Positions 1 through 9,410 of a stretch of DNA of 64,000 nt are shown in pieces. Made by a program: the position numbers and the translations under genes. Position 1 is the stretch's first letter; every line of letters starts with the position of its first letter. The stretch covers positions 37,652-101,651 of the forward strand of contig JBFKFZ010000006.1 of the NCBI GenBank assembly GCA_041633555.1, given 5' to 3'. The notes beneath the pieces were generated by a model. That model was not told the origin of the DNA. It ran no database searches and was given only the letters and a program-made list of their open reading frames with translations. Origin of the DNA: JAHEAO01 sp041633555 (GTDB lineage Bacteria > Pseudomonadota > Alphaproteobacteria > Rhodobacterales > Rhodobacteraceae).

Positions 1-254
1 AGAATCGCCGAAATGAACGATCCGAGGGCCGCGAAGACGCGGATATGGCCGACCCGGCGGATCAGCTCCGGCGCCATCTTCGACCCCCCGAGAAAGCCCA
101 GGAAGTAAGCCGCCATGATTATGGACATCTCGAAGGTCGTAAAGCCTTCAATCGAGCCGCGGATACCCAGAAGCGTGCCTTGAAGACCGTTGCCGACCAT
201 CAGAAGCATGAGGCCCAGAAGGAGCGGCCAGGACGACCGCAAAACCGTAATCAT
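1..254 (-). CDS. MFS transporter, N-terminal part (runs off the window)
   Basis: Reading leftwards from an ATG at 254, 84 codons are visible before the window edge. The translation starts MITVLRSSWPLLLGLMLL and is hydrophobic. It shows two membrane segments separated by a short charged loop (RGSIEGF), then a second helix with GFLGGSKMAPELIRRVG. That last piece matches the helix 2-3 loop of major facilitator transporters. A GGAG ribosome site sits about 7 bases before the ATG. The gene lies 69 bp downstream of queA on the same strand and is probably cotranscribed. The substrate cannot be told from the fragment. Confidence 0.72.
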   Translation of the reverse strand, partial: MITVLRSSWPLLLGLMLLMVGNGLQGTLLGIRGSIEGFTTFEMSIIMAAYFLGFLGGSKMAPELIRRVGHIRVFAALGSFISAI

Positions 255-323
255 AGCAATCTCCAGACGCTCATTGAGCCGAGCTTATGGGTTATGCCAC
301 CTGCCCGATGGCTCTAATGCGAC

Positions 324-1394
324 TCAATTCGGCCGCTCTTCGCCGCCCGGTAGCAAAAGCGAGCCGTCTCCGTAAGAGAAAAAACGATAGCCATTCGCAA
401 TCGCATGGGCATAGACCTGCCGCATGCGCTCGGTCCCCATCAGGGCCGAGACCAGCATCATCAGCGTCGATTTCGGCAGGTGAAAATTGGTCATCAGCGC
501 GTCGGCAACGCGGAACCGGTAGCCGGGCTTGATGAAGATATCGGTATCGCCGCGCCATGGATGCAGAAGTCCGTCCTCGCTTGCCGCGCTTTCGATCAGC
601 CGCAGGGCCGTGGTGCCGACCGGAATCACGCGGTGGCCCTCGGCGCGGGTACGGTTGATCTCGGCCGCGGCGGTTTCGGTCACCTCTCCCCATTCGGCAT
701 GCATCCGGTGCTGGCTGACGTCGTCGACCTTGATGGGCAGAAACGTGCCTGCCCCGACATGCAGCGTGACATGGGTGAAGCAGACGCCCTGCTGCCGCAG
801 CCGGTCCAGCAGGGCGTCGTCGAAATGCAGCGAGGCCGTCGGCGCGGCGACCGCCCCCGCGATCCGCGCCCAGACGGTCTGGTAGTCCACCCTGTCCTGC
901 TGGTCGGCGGGCCGCTTGGCAGCGATGTAGGGCGGCAGCGGCATGGAGCCTGCGCTGGCCAGAGCCGCGTCGAAATCATTGCCGGTCAGGTTGAAGGCCA
1001 GAATCGCCGCCCCGTTGCCACGGCCGGTCACCCGTGCCGACAGGTCGGAGGAGAACTCGATCACCTCGCCATCGCCCACCTTCTTCAGCGGTTTCAGCAG
1101 CGCCTGCCATTGGCCGTCAGCGGTGGGTTGCAGCAGCGTGACCTCGATCCGCGCTTCAGTCGGGCCTTCCGCGCCTTCGCGCCGGCGGATACCCGAGAGC
1201 CGCGCCGGGATGACCTTGGTGTCGTTCAGGACCAGCCGGTCGCCGGGCCGCAGGAAATCGCCCAGATCTCGGGCATGGGAATCAATGGTCCGGTCGGGCG
1301 ACGCCACCAGCAGCCGCGAGGCGCTGCGCGGCTTGGCGGGCCGGGTCGCGATCAGGTGATCTGGCAGGTCGAAATCGAAGTCGGACAGTTTCAT
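324..1394 (-). CDS. queA: S-adenosylmethionine:tRNA ribosyltransferase-isomerase QueA
   Basis: This 356-residue protein has the usual length and opening (MKLSDFDFDLPDHLIATRPA) of QueA. The enzyme transfers and rearranges the ribosyl part of SAM onto preQ1-tRNA to make epoxyqueuosine at the wobble base of GUN-anticodon tRNAs. Family blocks seen are LNDTKVIPARL, the SLHFDD stretch, HVTLHVGAGTF and the C-terminal TNFHLPKSTLMMLVSAL. The start overlaps the last 4 bases of the upstream AsmA-like gene (ATGA), so translation is likely coupled. It acts in the cytoplasm. Confidence 0.97.
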   Translation of the reverse strand: MKLSDFDFDLPDHLIATRPAKPRSASRLLVASPDRTIDSHARDLGDFLRPGDRLVLNDTKVIPARLSGIRRREGAEGPTEARIEVTLLQPTADGQWQALLKPLKKVGDGEVIEFSSDLSARVTGRGNGAAILAFNLTGNDFDAALASAGSMPLPPYIAAKRPADQQDRVDYQTVWARIAGAVAAPTASLHFDDALLDRLRQQGVCFTHVTLHVGAGTFLPIKVDDVSQHRMHAEWGEVTETAAAEINRTRAEGHRVIPVGTTALRLIESAASEDGLLHPWRGDTDIFIKPGYRFRVADALMTNFHLPKSTLMMLVSALMGTERMRQVYAHAIANGYRFFSYGDGSLLLPGGEERPN

Positions 1395-4300
1395 TGGGCT
1401 TGATCCGGTGGCGCGCGGCGGAAGATTTCCCGGAACATGCCGGGGGTCAGGATCGACAGCGGGTTGACGCTGACTTGCGGGGCGTCGGCAGATCCCGCGA
1501 GGCGAAAGGTGAAACCGAACAGCCCCTCGCCGCGGCGGGTGAAGATCTGCCCGATGGCGTTCAGGAAGAAGACCGGGGACATCACGCCCTGCAAGTCCAT
1601 ACGCTTGCTGGCAAGGTGATAGACGCCGTCCAGCGAAACCCCGAGCGACGGTCCCGTTGCGCTCGACCGCTTGAGCGTGACAGCGTGCGGCGACAGGCTG
1701 AACTCGGCGTTGATCTGGTTGAAGGCGATGCCGGGGCCATTTACCTGGTCGAGCAATCCGACGATCGAGATTGCCGACAAAAGCTCAGTCAGCGCCGGGG
1801 CCCGGACGACGCGGGTGTTGCGCACGCTAAGCAGCCCATCATAGGCGCCGCGCGCCGGACGCGGGCGCAGGGTCATGTCCATCGCGCCGCCGATGGCGTT
1901 CCGGAAGACGCCGGCATCCCGCATGACACCACCGGCATCGTTGCTTTGCAGCCGTATCGCAGAGCCGTTGGCCACCGGCGACACCAGCCCGACAATGCCC
2001 GCGCCGCCATTGACCCGCGCCGAGAAGGTGCCGCCAAATCCCGATGCGCCGTCGAACTCGCCCCGCAGGCCGGTCAAGGTTATGCCTTCGGAAACGATTA
2101 GCCGGTCGAGCGTCAGCCTGACCGGCCCGCCGCCACCCCGACCGCTGCCGAATGTTGTCCTACGGACATCAATGGTGCCGCCGCTGATTGCCACGGCAGG
2201 AACCGCTCCGCGACCCCGACCCGTCAGCGTCACCGGCGCATCCAGCCAGCCTCCCGCCCGGACGCGATTGAACCGGGCAGATTGCAGACCGCCACCCTCG
2301 GCCAGCTCGATCTGACCGCCGCTTGCCGTCAGGCCCGGCGCGGACAGTTCGAGGCGGGTGAGCACCGGCACCGGGCCGAGGGTTCCCGCAAGTTCAAGGG
2401 TGCCGCTGCTTTCCGCCGGTTTCGACCAGCCCAAAGCCGCGACCCGCAGGGCGATCCCTTCGAGGTCGGATGTCAGCTGGAACCGCGGCGGCTCTCCGGT
2501 GTCAAGCTGGACCTGAAATTCGCCTTCACCATCGCCCGAGACCGCTCCCGCTGGCAGGCTGATGGCGAACTCGTCGAGAAACGCCTGACTAAGGCGGACG
2601 GAGCCCGTCACCTCGCTCTTGCCGACATGATCCGCACCCGCCCTGCGGCGCCATGTCGCATCGAGCGCCGCGTCCCCCAGCGCCATCGGGCCGCTGATCT
2701 CGACCCCTTCAGGACTCGCGGTCAGGGTCAGCGCCGCGGCCGTTAGCTTGCGTCCCTTGACCACGACGTCTGACGCCACGTCCGCAAGGCTGGCCGTCGC
2801 CCGGTAGGAAATGTCGGGCGGTTTCAAACCCTTGCGCATCTCGAAACCGACCTCGGCGGCGAACGAGACCAGGCCCGATGCCAAATCGACCGGCAGGGGC
2901 GAATTGCGCAGGATCCTGAAGGGTGGCAGGCTCATCAGCGCCATCGCCGCCGTGATCGAGGACCTGCCCCGGAGGGACAGCGCGCCTTGGGCCGGTTTTT
3001 GCCTGATATCGAGCACGCGGTAGCTCGTGCCTGAAAGATCGACCCGGTCGCCCATCGGGGATGCGACTGTGCCTTGCTCGACCGCGACCGAGAAGACGTA
3101 GTCATGCAGTGCCGCATAGCCGCTGGCCCCGGTGACCGGCGGAAGTGTCCTGAGATAGCGAACGCTGGCATCGCTGAACTCGAACTCCAGGCCGATACTC
3201 AAGGGCCGGTCCGGCTTGATTCTCGCGGCGGCGTCGATATCGAAGATATGCCCCTCGCTGACATTTTCCTCGAACCATTTCCGGGTCTTGGGGGCGAGCG
3301 CGACCGGCCAGATCGTCAGCAGCCGGTCCCGGTCGATCTGGTCGAGGCCGGCATCGAGCGATGCCCGCCAACCGTCCTTGCCGGCCGAAACGGCCCCGGA
3401 CAGCTTGAGGCGACTGTCGCCATCGACGATCACCATCTGGCCGATATCGATGTGGAACGGCGACAGTCGCATTCGGAAATCCAGAGCGCTTTCGGCAAAG
3501 CCCACCGGATCGGTGAACAGGCCCTCCGGCTTGACCTCGACGTTGCTGAACGCAAACTGGCCCAGCAGCGTCTGGGGCCAGTTGTTCACGAAATCACGCA
3601 GATAAGCATGGCCGGAACCGGTGGCGCGCCCGGCCTCGGACACGACGGTGAATTCCGAGAAGCGGATGCGCTGCAGCGCGGGGTTGTAGCGGAAATAGGC
3701 CTTGCCGGAGTCAAACCCGATCGGAACGGCTGCTTCGGTCGGCTGAACCACGCCAGCCTCCAGTTCGAGCGAACCGACAAGCGAGGCGAGTTCCCCAGCT
3801 TCCCCGAATTCCGCGCGGACCGCGCCAGAAATCGGTGCATCGAGGATGCCGAGAAAGCTAAGGGCCGGGCTCTGTAAGGCAATGTCGGCGGCGATCGCAT
3901 TCTCGAAAGTCGCACCCAAGGAGGCCGAGGAATCGCGCTTGTCGGTATGGATGCCCAGAACCGTTCGGGCCAGGTTTTCGGTCCCGTTGAAGACGTCGAA
4001 AGAGATCGAGAAATCCAGCGCGGTCGGGTCCTGTCGCATCTGCAGTCGGCCCTCGGTCACCTGCCAGAAGCGGCCCGATCGCGCATCCTCCACGGTGATC
4101 GTCAACGACCCTGCCTCGATCAGTTCGACACCGGCCAGCGGCGTTTCGGCAAAGACCCTCTCGATCGCGTCGAGCAGGTCGGGCAAGGTGCCGGTTGCCC
4201 CGGCTCCGGCCCCGGAAGAAAGGTCGAACTGGCCGTCGGCACGGCGCAGCAGGCGCATCTGCGCACCGTTCAGCCGCAGGACTTCTGGATGAAACCTTCC

Positions 4301-4654
4301 GCGCAAGACCGACGCCAGAGAGAATCGCACCCCGACCTCGTTTAGGCGGATGACCTCGGCGCCGCGATCGTCGAAGAGCCCAAGATCGCGCAGGAGGATC
4401 CTGGGCACACCCCCGTCATCGACATGAAATGCCAGTCGTCCGAGCGAGATCCGGCCCGTGTTCATGCCCGCATTGACCCTTGAGACGACACGGTCGTTCA
4501 ACCAGTCGGGAGCCGTGACGATACGCCCTGTGACCGACAGCCCGGCAAGAAAGAGAAGGCCGAACAGGAACATAACGCTCAGCAACATCCACAGGCCAAC
4601 ACGCCTGCGGCGCCGGCCGCGGGACCTAATGGGTGCTGACGGTTCCTTTGTCAT
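1391..4654 (-). CDS. AsmA-like/DUF3971 envelope protein (YhdP/TamB-type)
   Basis: A 1087-residue protein with a basic start (SRGRRRRRVGLWM), one membrane segment at about residues 22-44, and then a very long repetitive beta-rich periplasmic part. It has no cysteines or enzyme motifs. The C-terminal stretch (LSVRNTRVVRAPALTELL ... GLLDQVNGPGIAFNQINAEF ... ILTPGMFREIFRR) is typical of the AsmA_2/DUF3971 C-terminus. Known relatives such as YhdP, TamB and AsmA form bridge-like beta structures that move phospholipid between the two membranes; a similar role here is inference. It sits directly upstream of queA with a 4-bp overlap. Confidence 0.85.
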   Translation of the reverse strand: MTKEPSAPIRSRGRRRRRVGLWMLLSVMFLFGLLFLAGLSVTGRIVTAPDWLNDRVVSRVNAGMNTGRISLGRLAFHVDDGGVPRILLRDLGLFDDRGAEVIRLNEVGVRFSLASVLRGRFHPEVLRLNGAQMRLLRRADGQFDLSSGAGAGATGTLPDLLDAIERVFAETPLAGVELIEAGSLTITVEDARSGRFWQVTEGRLQMRQDPTALDFSISFDVFNGTENLARTVLGIHTDKRDSSASLGATFENAIAADIALQSPALSFLGILDAPISGAVRAEFGEAGELASLVGSLELEAGVVQPTEAAVPIGFDSGKAYFRYNPALQRIRFSEFTVVSEAGRATGSGHAYLRDFVNNWPQTLLGQFAFSNVEVKPEGLFTDPVGFAESALDFRMRLSPFHIDIGQMVIVDGDSRLKLSGAVSAGKDGWRASLDAGLDQIDRDRLLTIWPVALAPKTRKWFEENVSEGHIFDIDAAARIKPDRPLSIGLEFEFSDASVRYLRTLPPVTGASGYAALHDYVFSVAVEQGTVASPMGDRVDLSGTSYRVLDIRQKPAQGALSLRGRSSITAAMALMSLPPFRILRNSPLPVDLASGLVSFAAEVGFEMRKGLKPPDISYRATASLADVASDVVVKGRKLTAAALTLTASPEGVEISGPMALGDAALDATWRRRAGADHVGKSEVTGSVRLSQAFLDEFAISLPAGAVSGDGEGEFQVQLDTGEPPRFQLTSDLEGIALRVAALGWSKPAESSGTLELAGTLGPVPVLTRLELSAPGLTASGGQIELAEGGGLQSARFNRVRAGGWLDAPVTLTGRGRGAVPAVAISGGTIDVRRTTFGSGRGGGGPVRLTLDRLIVSEGITLTGLRGEFDGASGFGGTFSARVNGGAGIVGLVSPVANGSAIRLQSNDAGGVMRDAGVFRNAIGGAMDMTLRPRPARGAYDGLLSVRNTRVVRAPALTELLSAISIVGLLDQVNGPGIAFNQINAEFSLSPHAVTLKRSSATGPSLGVSLDGVYHLASKRMDLQGVMSPVFFLNAIGQIFTRRGEGLFGFTFRLAGSADAPQVSVNPLSILTPGMFREIFRRAPPDQAQ

Positions 4655-4760
4655 CTGTGGGCGGTCCGCATTCCTCGGGCTTCATTTCTGCGCTTCGGCT
4701 TCATTCTTGCCGGAATAGCGCTAGAACTGAAACCGAATTGCAGCCGACAAGAGGCCAACC

Positions 4761-5222
4761 ATGCTGGAAAAAGGCGACATTGCCCCTGACTTTACATTGC
4801 CCGGCGCCGACGGCGCCAAGGTCAGACTGTGCCGCTTGAGACCGCGAAAGGTGGTTCTCTATTTCTATCCTCGGGACGACACGGCAGGCTGCACGACCGA
4901 GGCATTGGATTTCAGCGCCAGGGTCGCGGCATTCGACGCCGCCGACACGGTGATTCTCGGGGTCTCGAAAGACCCGGTTAGCAAGCATGAGAAGTTTCGC
5001 GACAAGCATGGCCTGAAGGTCACCCTGCTGTCAGACGAGGCGTCCGACGTCTGTGAACGCTATGGCGTCTGGATCGAGAAAAGCATGTACGGAAGGACTT
5101 TCATGGGGATCGAGAGGTCGACATTCCTGATCGACGGCGAAGGGCGGATCGCCGAGGTCTGGCGCAAGGTCAGAGTGAAGGGCCATGCCGAAAAAGCACT
5201 GGCCGCGGCGCGGGCGGTGTGA
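4761..5222 (+). CDS. bcp: Thioredoxin-dependent peroxiredoxin, Bcp/PrxQ family
   Basis: A 153-residue cytoplasmic peroxiredoxin that reduces hydrogen peroxide and organic peroxides. The active-site block is YFYPRDDTAGCTTEALDF, with the peroxidatic cysteine at residue 44. The usual Pro before GCT is replaced by Ala. There is no cysteine five residues after Cys44, where E. coli Bcp has its resolving cysteine. The only other candidates are Cys24 and the cysteine of SDVCERYG, so resolution may use one of those or an outside thiol. The conserved GVSKDPVSKHEKFRDKHGL and FLIDGEGRI blocks are present. It is divergent from the AsmA-like gene, with 106 bp between them. Confidence 0.93.
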   Translation: MLEKGDIAPDFTLPGADGAKVRLCRLRPRKVVLYFYPRDDTAGCTTEALDFSARVAAFDAADTVILGVSKDPVSKHEKFRDKHGLKVTLLSDEASDVCERYGVWIEKSMYGRTFMGIERSTFLIDGEGRIAEVWRKVRVKGHAEKALAAARAV

Positions 5223-5476
5223 TCGCCTTGCCGGGCGATGATCCTTGCGAGAATCGGCATAAAGAACAACGAGATAAACCCGCGCTCGGCGGCCATGCCT
5301 GCTGCAGCGGGGCTGTATCGGCAAGAACTCGCCCAAATCGCCAACTATCGGGCTCTGGATGGACGAACCGGGCCAAATCTGTTGCAGGGATAGGGTTCAC
5401 TTTGTAAGGACTGCGGGGATCGTCGACGGACAACACCGCAACGATCGGGGACGGTGAACGCACGGGGGACGGCCAC

Positions 5477-6799
5477 TTGCATCGGGACGCTATCAGGAAA
5501 GCAGAAAGCACACTCGAACGCGCTTTTCCCGAGCAGCGCCTCTACCTTCGCTCCGACCGCAACGAGACCCGATTCATCCGGCTGACGCCGTTCACCCAGT
5601 TGATGGCTTGGACCGGCAGTTCGGTCTTAGTTGCCTGGTCGATCATCGCGACCGCCTTCATCCTCATGGACAGCATCGGCTCTGGCAGTATCCGCGAGCA
5701 GGCCAAGCGCGAACAGGCCCTTTACGAGATGCGCCTGAACGAGCTTTCGGTGGAGCGCGATAGGCGCGCGAAGGAAGCGCTGATGGCGCAGGAGCGCTTC
5801 AATGTGGCGCTCGAACAGATTTCGCGAATGCAGGTCACGCTTCTGGATTCCGAAGACCGCCGCAAGGAAATGGAAAAGGGCATCGAGGTCATCCAGACGA
5901 CCTTACGCCGGACCATGAAAGATCGCGACAGTGCCCGCAACGAAAGCGCGATACTGACCGCCAAGCTGAATGGGGATGCCGCGACCCCGGGCGCGCAGCC
6001 GAGCGGCCCCGATGCCGACGTGACCGTCGATTTCCTGACGGCAGCGCTCGCCAATACCGCCGTCGAACGTGACACGATGGCCAATTTGGCGAAGAAGGCG
6101 GAGGAGTACGCATCTGAACTGGAACTGGAACGCAAGTTACTGGAAGAGAAGAACGACCGGATCTTCTCGCAGCTGGAAGACGCGGTAAGCCTGTCGCTGG
6201 AACCGCTGGACAAGATGTTCGCGGCCGCGGGTCTGCCGACCGACAGCATACTCAAGACCGTGCGCAGCGGCTATTCAGGTCAGGGCGGCCCGCTGACGCC
6301 GCTGACATTCTCGTCCCGGGGGGAAGGGCCGGACGCCGACAGCCTGCGGGCCAATGGTATCCTCGAGCGGATGGACCGGATGAACCTCTACCGGATCGCG
6401 GCACAGAAAGCCCCGTTCGCGCTGCCGCTTAAGTCTTCATTCCGCTTTACCAGCGGTTATGGACGGCGCTGGGGACGGATGCATGAGGGCACCGATTTCG
6501 CCGCCAGCTATGGCACACCCATCTACGCGACCGCCGACGGCGTGGTCACCCATGCCGGCTGGCTTGCCGGCTATGGACGGCTGGTGAAGATCCAGCATGA
6601 ATTCGGCATCGAAACCCGCTATGCGCACCAGTCGAAAATCCGTGTAAAAGTTGGCCAAAGGGTCTCGCGCGGGGATCGGATCGGTGATATGGGGAACTCC
6701 GGCCGGTCGACCGGCACCCATCTTCACTACGAGGTACGCGTGGGCGGAAAGCCCGTGAACCCCATGACCTATATCAAGGCAGCCCAAGATGTTTTCTAA
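5477..6799 (+). CDS. Membrane-anchored M23 family metallopeptidase (LmdC-like)
   Basis: A 440-residue peptidoglycan hydrolase. A basic N-terminus leads into a membrane segment at about residues 48-67, then a long charged coiled coil (about 70-230), and a C-terminal LytM/peptidase M23 domain. The zinc ligands are visible: His336 and Asp340 in MHEGTDF, and the HxH pair His415/His417 in THLHYEV. Start: TTG at 5477, with GGGGG about 8 bases ahead; no ATG lies nearby in frame before the membrane segment. Its 3' end overlaps the bactofilin gene by 11 bp. In Caulobacter and other bacteria an M23 enzyme next to a bactofilin works with it in local wall remodelling, so a joint role is likely. Confidence 0.9.
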   Translation: MHRDAIRKAESTLERAFPEQRLYLRSDRNETRFIRLTPFTQLMAWTGSSVLVAWSIIATAFILMDSIGSGSIREQAKREQALYEMRLNELSVERDRRAKEALMAQERFNVALEQISRMQVTLLDSEDRRKEMEKGIEVIQTTLRRTMKDRDSARNESAILTAKLNGDAATPGAQPSGPDADVTVDFLTAALANTAVERDTMANLAKKAEEYASELELERKLLEEKNDRIFSQLEDAVSLSLEPLDKMFAAAGLPTDSILKTVRSGYSGQGGPLTPLTFSSRGEGPDADSLRANGILERMDRMNLYRIAAQKAPFALPLKSSFRFTSGYGRRWGRMHEGTDFAASYGTPIYATADGVVTHAGWLAGYGRLVKIQHEFGIETRYAHQSKIRVKVGQRVSRGDRIGDMGNSGRSTGTHLHYEVRVGGKPVNPMTYIKAAQDVF

Positions 6800-7301
6800 G
6801 AGCAAAATCAACGAGCCCGGACCGAAATCGGGAGAGGCCGACAAATCCACGCAAGCGGATAGCGCGGCCAAGCCGGCAACCTCGCCGTCGTCTTCCACTG
6901 ACTTCGCGTCGTCGGCCCCCAAGGCGAAACCGCCCGCATCCGTCCTGTCGTCGGATCTGGTCATCACCGGAAACATTAAGACGACCGGCGATATCCAGAT
7001 CGAAGGTACGGTCGAGGGCGACATCCGCGCACATCTTCTGACCGTCGGCGAAGGCGCCACGGTCAAGGGCGAGTGCCTGGCCGACGATGTGGTCGTGAAC
7101 GGACGCGTGATCGGGCGCGTGCGCGGCCTCAAGGTTCGCCTGACCTCCTCGGCGCGAGTCGAAGGCGATATCATCCACAAGACGATCGCCATCGAATCCG
7201 GCGCGCATTTCGAAGGATCGGTCCAGCGTCAGGACGACCCGATGCAGTCGAGCGGTTCGCCCAAGCCGGTTGCCCCGGCAGCGGCCAAGACCAGCGCCTG
7301 A
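6789..7301 (+). CDS. Bactofilin (polymer-forming cytoskeletal protein)
   Basis: A 170-residue protein with a low-complexity Ser/Lys/Ala N-terminal tail (about 1-55), then the bactofilin beta-helix core (about 57-150), then a Pro/Ala tail. Recognisable turns are TGNIKTTGDIQIEGTVEGDI and the following GEGATVKGE and VNGRVIGRVRG repeats. Bactofilins polymerise without nucleotide on the inner face of the membrane and place wall enzymes. The start overlaps the M23 peptidase gene by 11 bp. A strong intrinsic terminator follows 24 bases after the stop, so the two genes form one unit. Confidence 0.93.
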   Translation: MFSKSKINEPGPKSGEADKSTQADSAAKPATSPSSSTDFASSAPKAKPPASVLSSDLVITGNIKTTGDIQIEGTVEGDIRAHLLTVGEGATVKGECLADDVVVNGRVIGRVRGLKVRLTSSARVEGDIIHKTIAIESGAHFEGSVQRQDDPMQSSGSPKPVAPAAAKTSA

Positions 7302-7324
7302 TCACAGGCCAGAGGGACAGTAGG

Positions 7325-7358
7325 AAAGGCGCCGGTGCAACCCGGCGCCTTTTTTTTT
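7325..7358 (+). terminator. Rho-independent terminator after the M23-bactofilin pair
   Basis: A 9-bp perfect stem AGGCGCCGG / CCGGCGCCT with a 6-base loop, followed by an uninterrupted run of nine T. It lies just after the bactofilin stop. Confidence 0.93.
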
Positions 7359-7376
7359 GGCGTCAGCAATCTGTGA

Positions 7377-8159
7377 CTACATGGGATCGTAAAGCGCCCT
7401 GCGATAGAGGTGCCAGGTCGCATGTCCCAGCACCGGCAGAACCAGGAAGAGCCCGAGAAAGGCCGGCAACATCGCCAGAAGGGTCAGCCCAGCGACGATC
7501 GCGGCCCAGAGCAGCATCGGCCACAGATTTTCCTGCACTGTGCGGAGGCTCAGCAGCATGGCCGAGACGAAGTCGACCTCTCTTTCCAGGAGCAGCGGCA
7601 GACTGACAACCGTGAGGCTGAACAGCAGGAATGCCACCGCCCCGCCGACCACAAACTCTGCCGCCAGCATCGCGATGCCGCGCGGCGTCATCAGCGAGCC
7701 GACCGAGGAATATACGTTGATCAGCGCCGAGGGGCCCATGAAAAGCGCAAAGATCAAATGGGCAAGGAAGGCCCAGAACAGGAAATAGATCAGGATGATC
7801 GCGCCCATCCAGGGCAGTTGCCGGTCTTTTTCCCGCAGCACGACGCCAAGGATCTCGCGCCAGACCAGCGGCACTTCGGCTTCCAGCCGTCTACTGACCT
7901 CGTAGAGCCCGACTGCGGCAAAGGGCGCGACAAGCGGGAATCCAAGAGAGACCGTCAGCGTCCAGGCCACGGTTCCGGCCCCCAGCATCAGCAGAATGAA
8001 ACCGGCGAGCACGTAGACCCCGCTGAAAAAGAGGCCGAACATCGGGGCGGCGCGGAAATCACGCCAGCCACAGACCAAGGAGGCCAGAATTTCGGCGACC
8101 GTCACACGCCCGATCAACGGCAGCGGTGAGGCCTTCGGCAATTGGCTCGTGTCGCTCAA
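7377..8159 (-). CDS. DUF2189 family integral membrane protein
   Basis: A 260-residue protein with about six hydrophobic segments, for example FGLFFSGVYVLAGFILLML and IYFLFWAFLAHLIFALF. The opening LIGRVTVAEILASLVCGWRDF and the phrase SRRLEAEVPLVWREIL match the DUF2189 family, which is common in alphaproteobacteria and often found next to cytochrome oxidase or PBP genes. Its function is unknown. It is transcribed towards the bactofilin terminator and lies 57 bp downstream of prfB on the same strand. Confidence 0.85.
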   Translation of the reverse strand: MSDTSQLPKASPLPLIGRVTVAEILASLVCGWRDFRAAPMFGLFFSGVYVLAGFILLMLGAGTVAWTLTVSLGFPLVAPFAAVGLYEVSRRLEAEVPLVWREILGVVLREKDRQLPWMGAIILIYFLFWAFLAHLIFALFMGPSALINVYSSVGSLMTPRGIAMLAAEFVVGGAVAFLLFSLTVVSLPLLLEREVDFVSAMLLSLRTVQENLWPMLLWAAIVAGLTLLAMLPAFLGLFLVLPVLGHATWHLYRRALYDPM

Positions 8160-8216
8160 CGTGATCCCCCTCGCACCGATTTTAGAGATCCATCAAACCC
8201 CGTTCGCTGATCCAGA

Positions 8217-9344
8217 TCAATCCTCGGCCTGTGCCTCGGCCCGGCTTTTACCGGATACATCCATCGCCAGTGTCGCCGCCATGAACCCGTCGAGATCGCC
8301 ATCCAGCACGCCCTGCGTGTCAGAGGTCTCATGGCTGGTGCGCAGATCCTTGACCATCTGGTAGGGCTGCAGGACGTAAGACCGGATCTGGTTGCCCCAG
8401 CCTGCATCGCCCTTGTTCTCATGCGCCTCAGTGATCGCCGCGTTGCGCCGGTCAAGCTCCATCTGGTAGAGCCGCGATTTCAGCGCCGCCATCGCGTTGG
8501 CGCGGTTCTGGTGCTGCGACTTCTCGGAGCTGGTGACCACAATGCCGGTCGGCAGATGGGTGATCCGCACCGCCGAGTCGGTCGTGTTGACATGCTGCCC
8601 CCCCGCCCCGGACGAGCGGTAAGTGTCGATCCGGATATCGTTGGCGGGCACCTCGATCTCGATATTGTCGTCGACCACCGGATAGACCCAGACCGATGAA
8701 AACGACGTGTGCCGCCGCGCCGCGCTGTCATAGGGGCTGATCCGCACCAAGCGGTGCACACCGCTTTCGGATTTCAGCCAGCCATAGGCATTGGGTCCCG
8801 AAATCTTGTAGGCGGCCGACTTGATCCCCGCCTCTTCGCCGGGGCTTTCCGAAATCAGTTCGACCTTGTAGCCGTGTTGCTCGGCCCATCGCACATACAT
8901 CCGCGCCAGCATGTTGGCCCAGTCGCAGCTTTCGGTGCCACCCGCGCCCGAATTGATCTCGAGAAACGTGTCATTGCCGTCGGCCTCGCCGTTCAGGAGC
9001 GCCTCGATTTCCTTCTGGGCGGCGGTCTCGGCCAGCTTCTTCAGCGCGCCTTCGGCCTCGGTCACGACTTCCTGGTCGCCTTCCGCCTCTCCCAATTCGA
9101 TCAGTTCGATATTGTCATTCAGCTCCTGCTCGATCCCGGTGCAGTCAGCGATCGCATCGACCAGGACCTGCCGGTCGCGCATCAGCTTCTGGGCGCGTTC
9201 CTGATCGTTCCAGAGGTCCGGATCTTCGATCATCGCATTAAACTCTTCCAGCCGATGCTGAGAGGTTTCCCAGCCCATCCGCTGCTTGAGAAGGGTCAGC
9301 GATTTCCGGATCGCCTCGACTGTATTGGACGTGTCTGCCCGCAT
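8217..9344 (-). CDS. prfB: Peptide chain release factor 2 (RF2)
   Basis: A 375-residue class I release factor that reads UGA and UAA. It has the GGQ loop for peptidyl-tRNA hydrolysis (SSGAGGQHVNTTDSAVRI) and the ISPYDSAARRHTSF region of RF2. The start was set at 9344 (MRADTSNTVEAIRKSL), the standard alphaproteobacterial N-terminus, with an AGGGA ribosome site about 8 bases ahead. The frame stays open for another 20 codons upstream but that stretch has no family similarity. No in-frame UGA and no programmed +1 frameshift is present, unlike E. coli prfB. It lies downstream of mrcA on the same strand. Confidence 0.97.
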   Translation of the reverse strand: MRADTSNTVEAIRKSLTLLKQRMGWETSQHRLEEFNAMIEDPDLWNDQERAQKLMRDRQVLVDAIADCTGIEQELNDNIELIELGEAEGDQEVVTEAEGALKKLAETAAQKEIEALLNGEADGNDTFLEINSGAGGTESCDWANMLARMYVRWAEQHGYKVELISESPGEEAGIKSAAYKISGPNAYGWLKSESGVHRLVRISPYDSAARRHTSFSSVWVYPVVDDNIEIEVPANDIRIDTYRSSGAGGQHVNTTDSAVRITHLPTGIVVTSSEKSQHQNRANAMAALKSRLYQMELDRRNAAITEAHENKGDAGWGNQIRSYVLQPYQMVKDLRTSHETSDTQGVLDGDLDGFMAATLAMDVSGKSRAEAQAED

Positions 9345-9410
9345 GGGTGGTCCCTGAGAAACTGAATGAAATCCGGATGTATCAACGGTGCCCCCTGCGG
9401 GCAAGCGCCG

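Noticed and set aside
292..1403. Long plus-strand open frame opposite queA
   Set aside because: It is the antisense shadow of a well-matched gene, rich in Arg/Gly/His with no family features.
5223..5476. Several overlapping open frames on both strands between the peroxiredoxin and M23 genes
   Set aside because: None has a ribosome site plus a recognisable product; they look like GC-driven frames.
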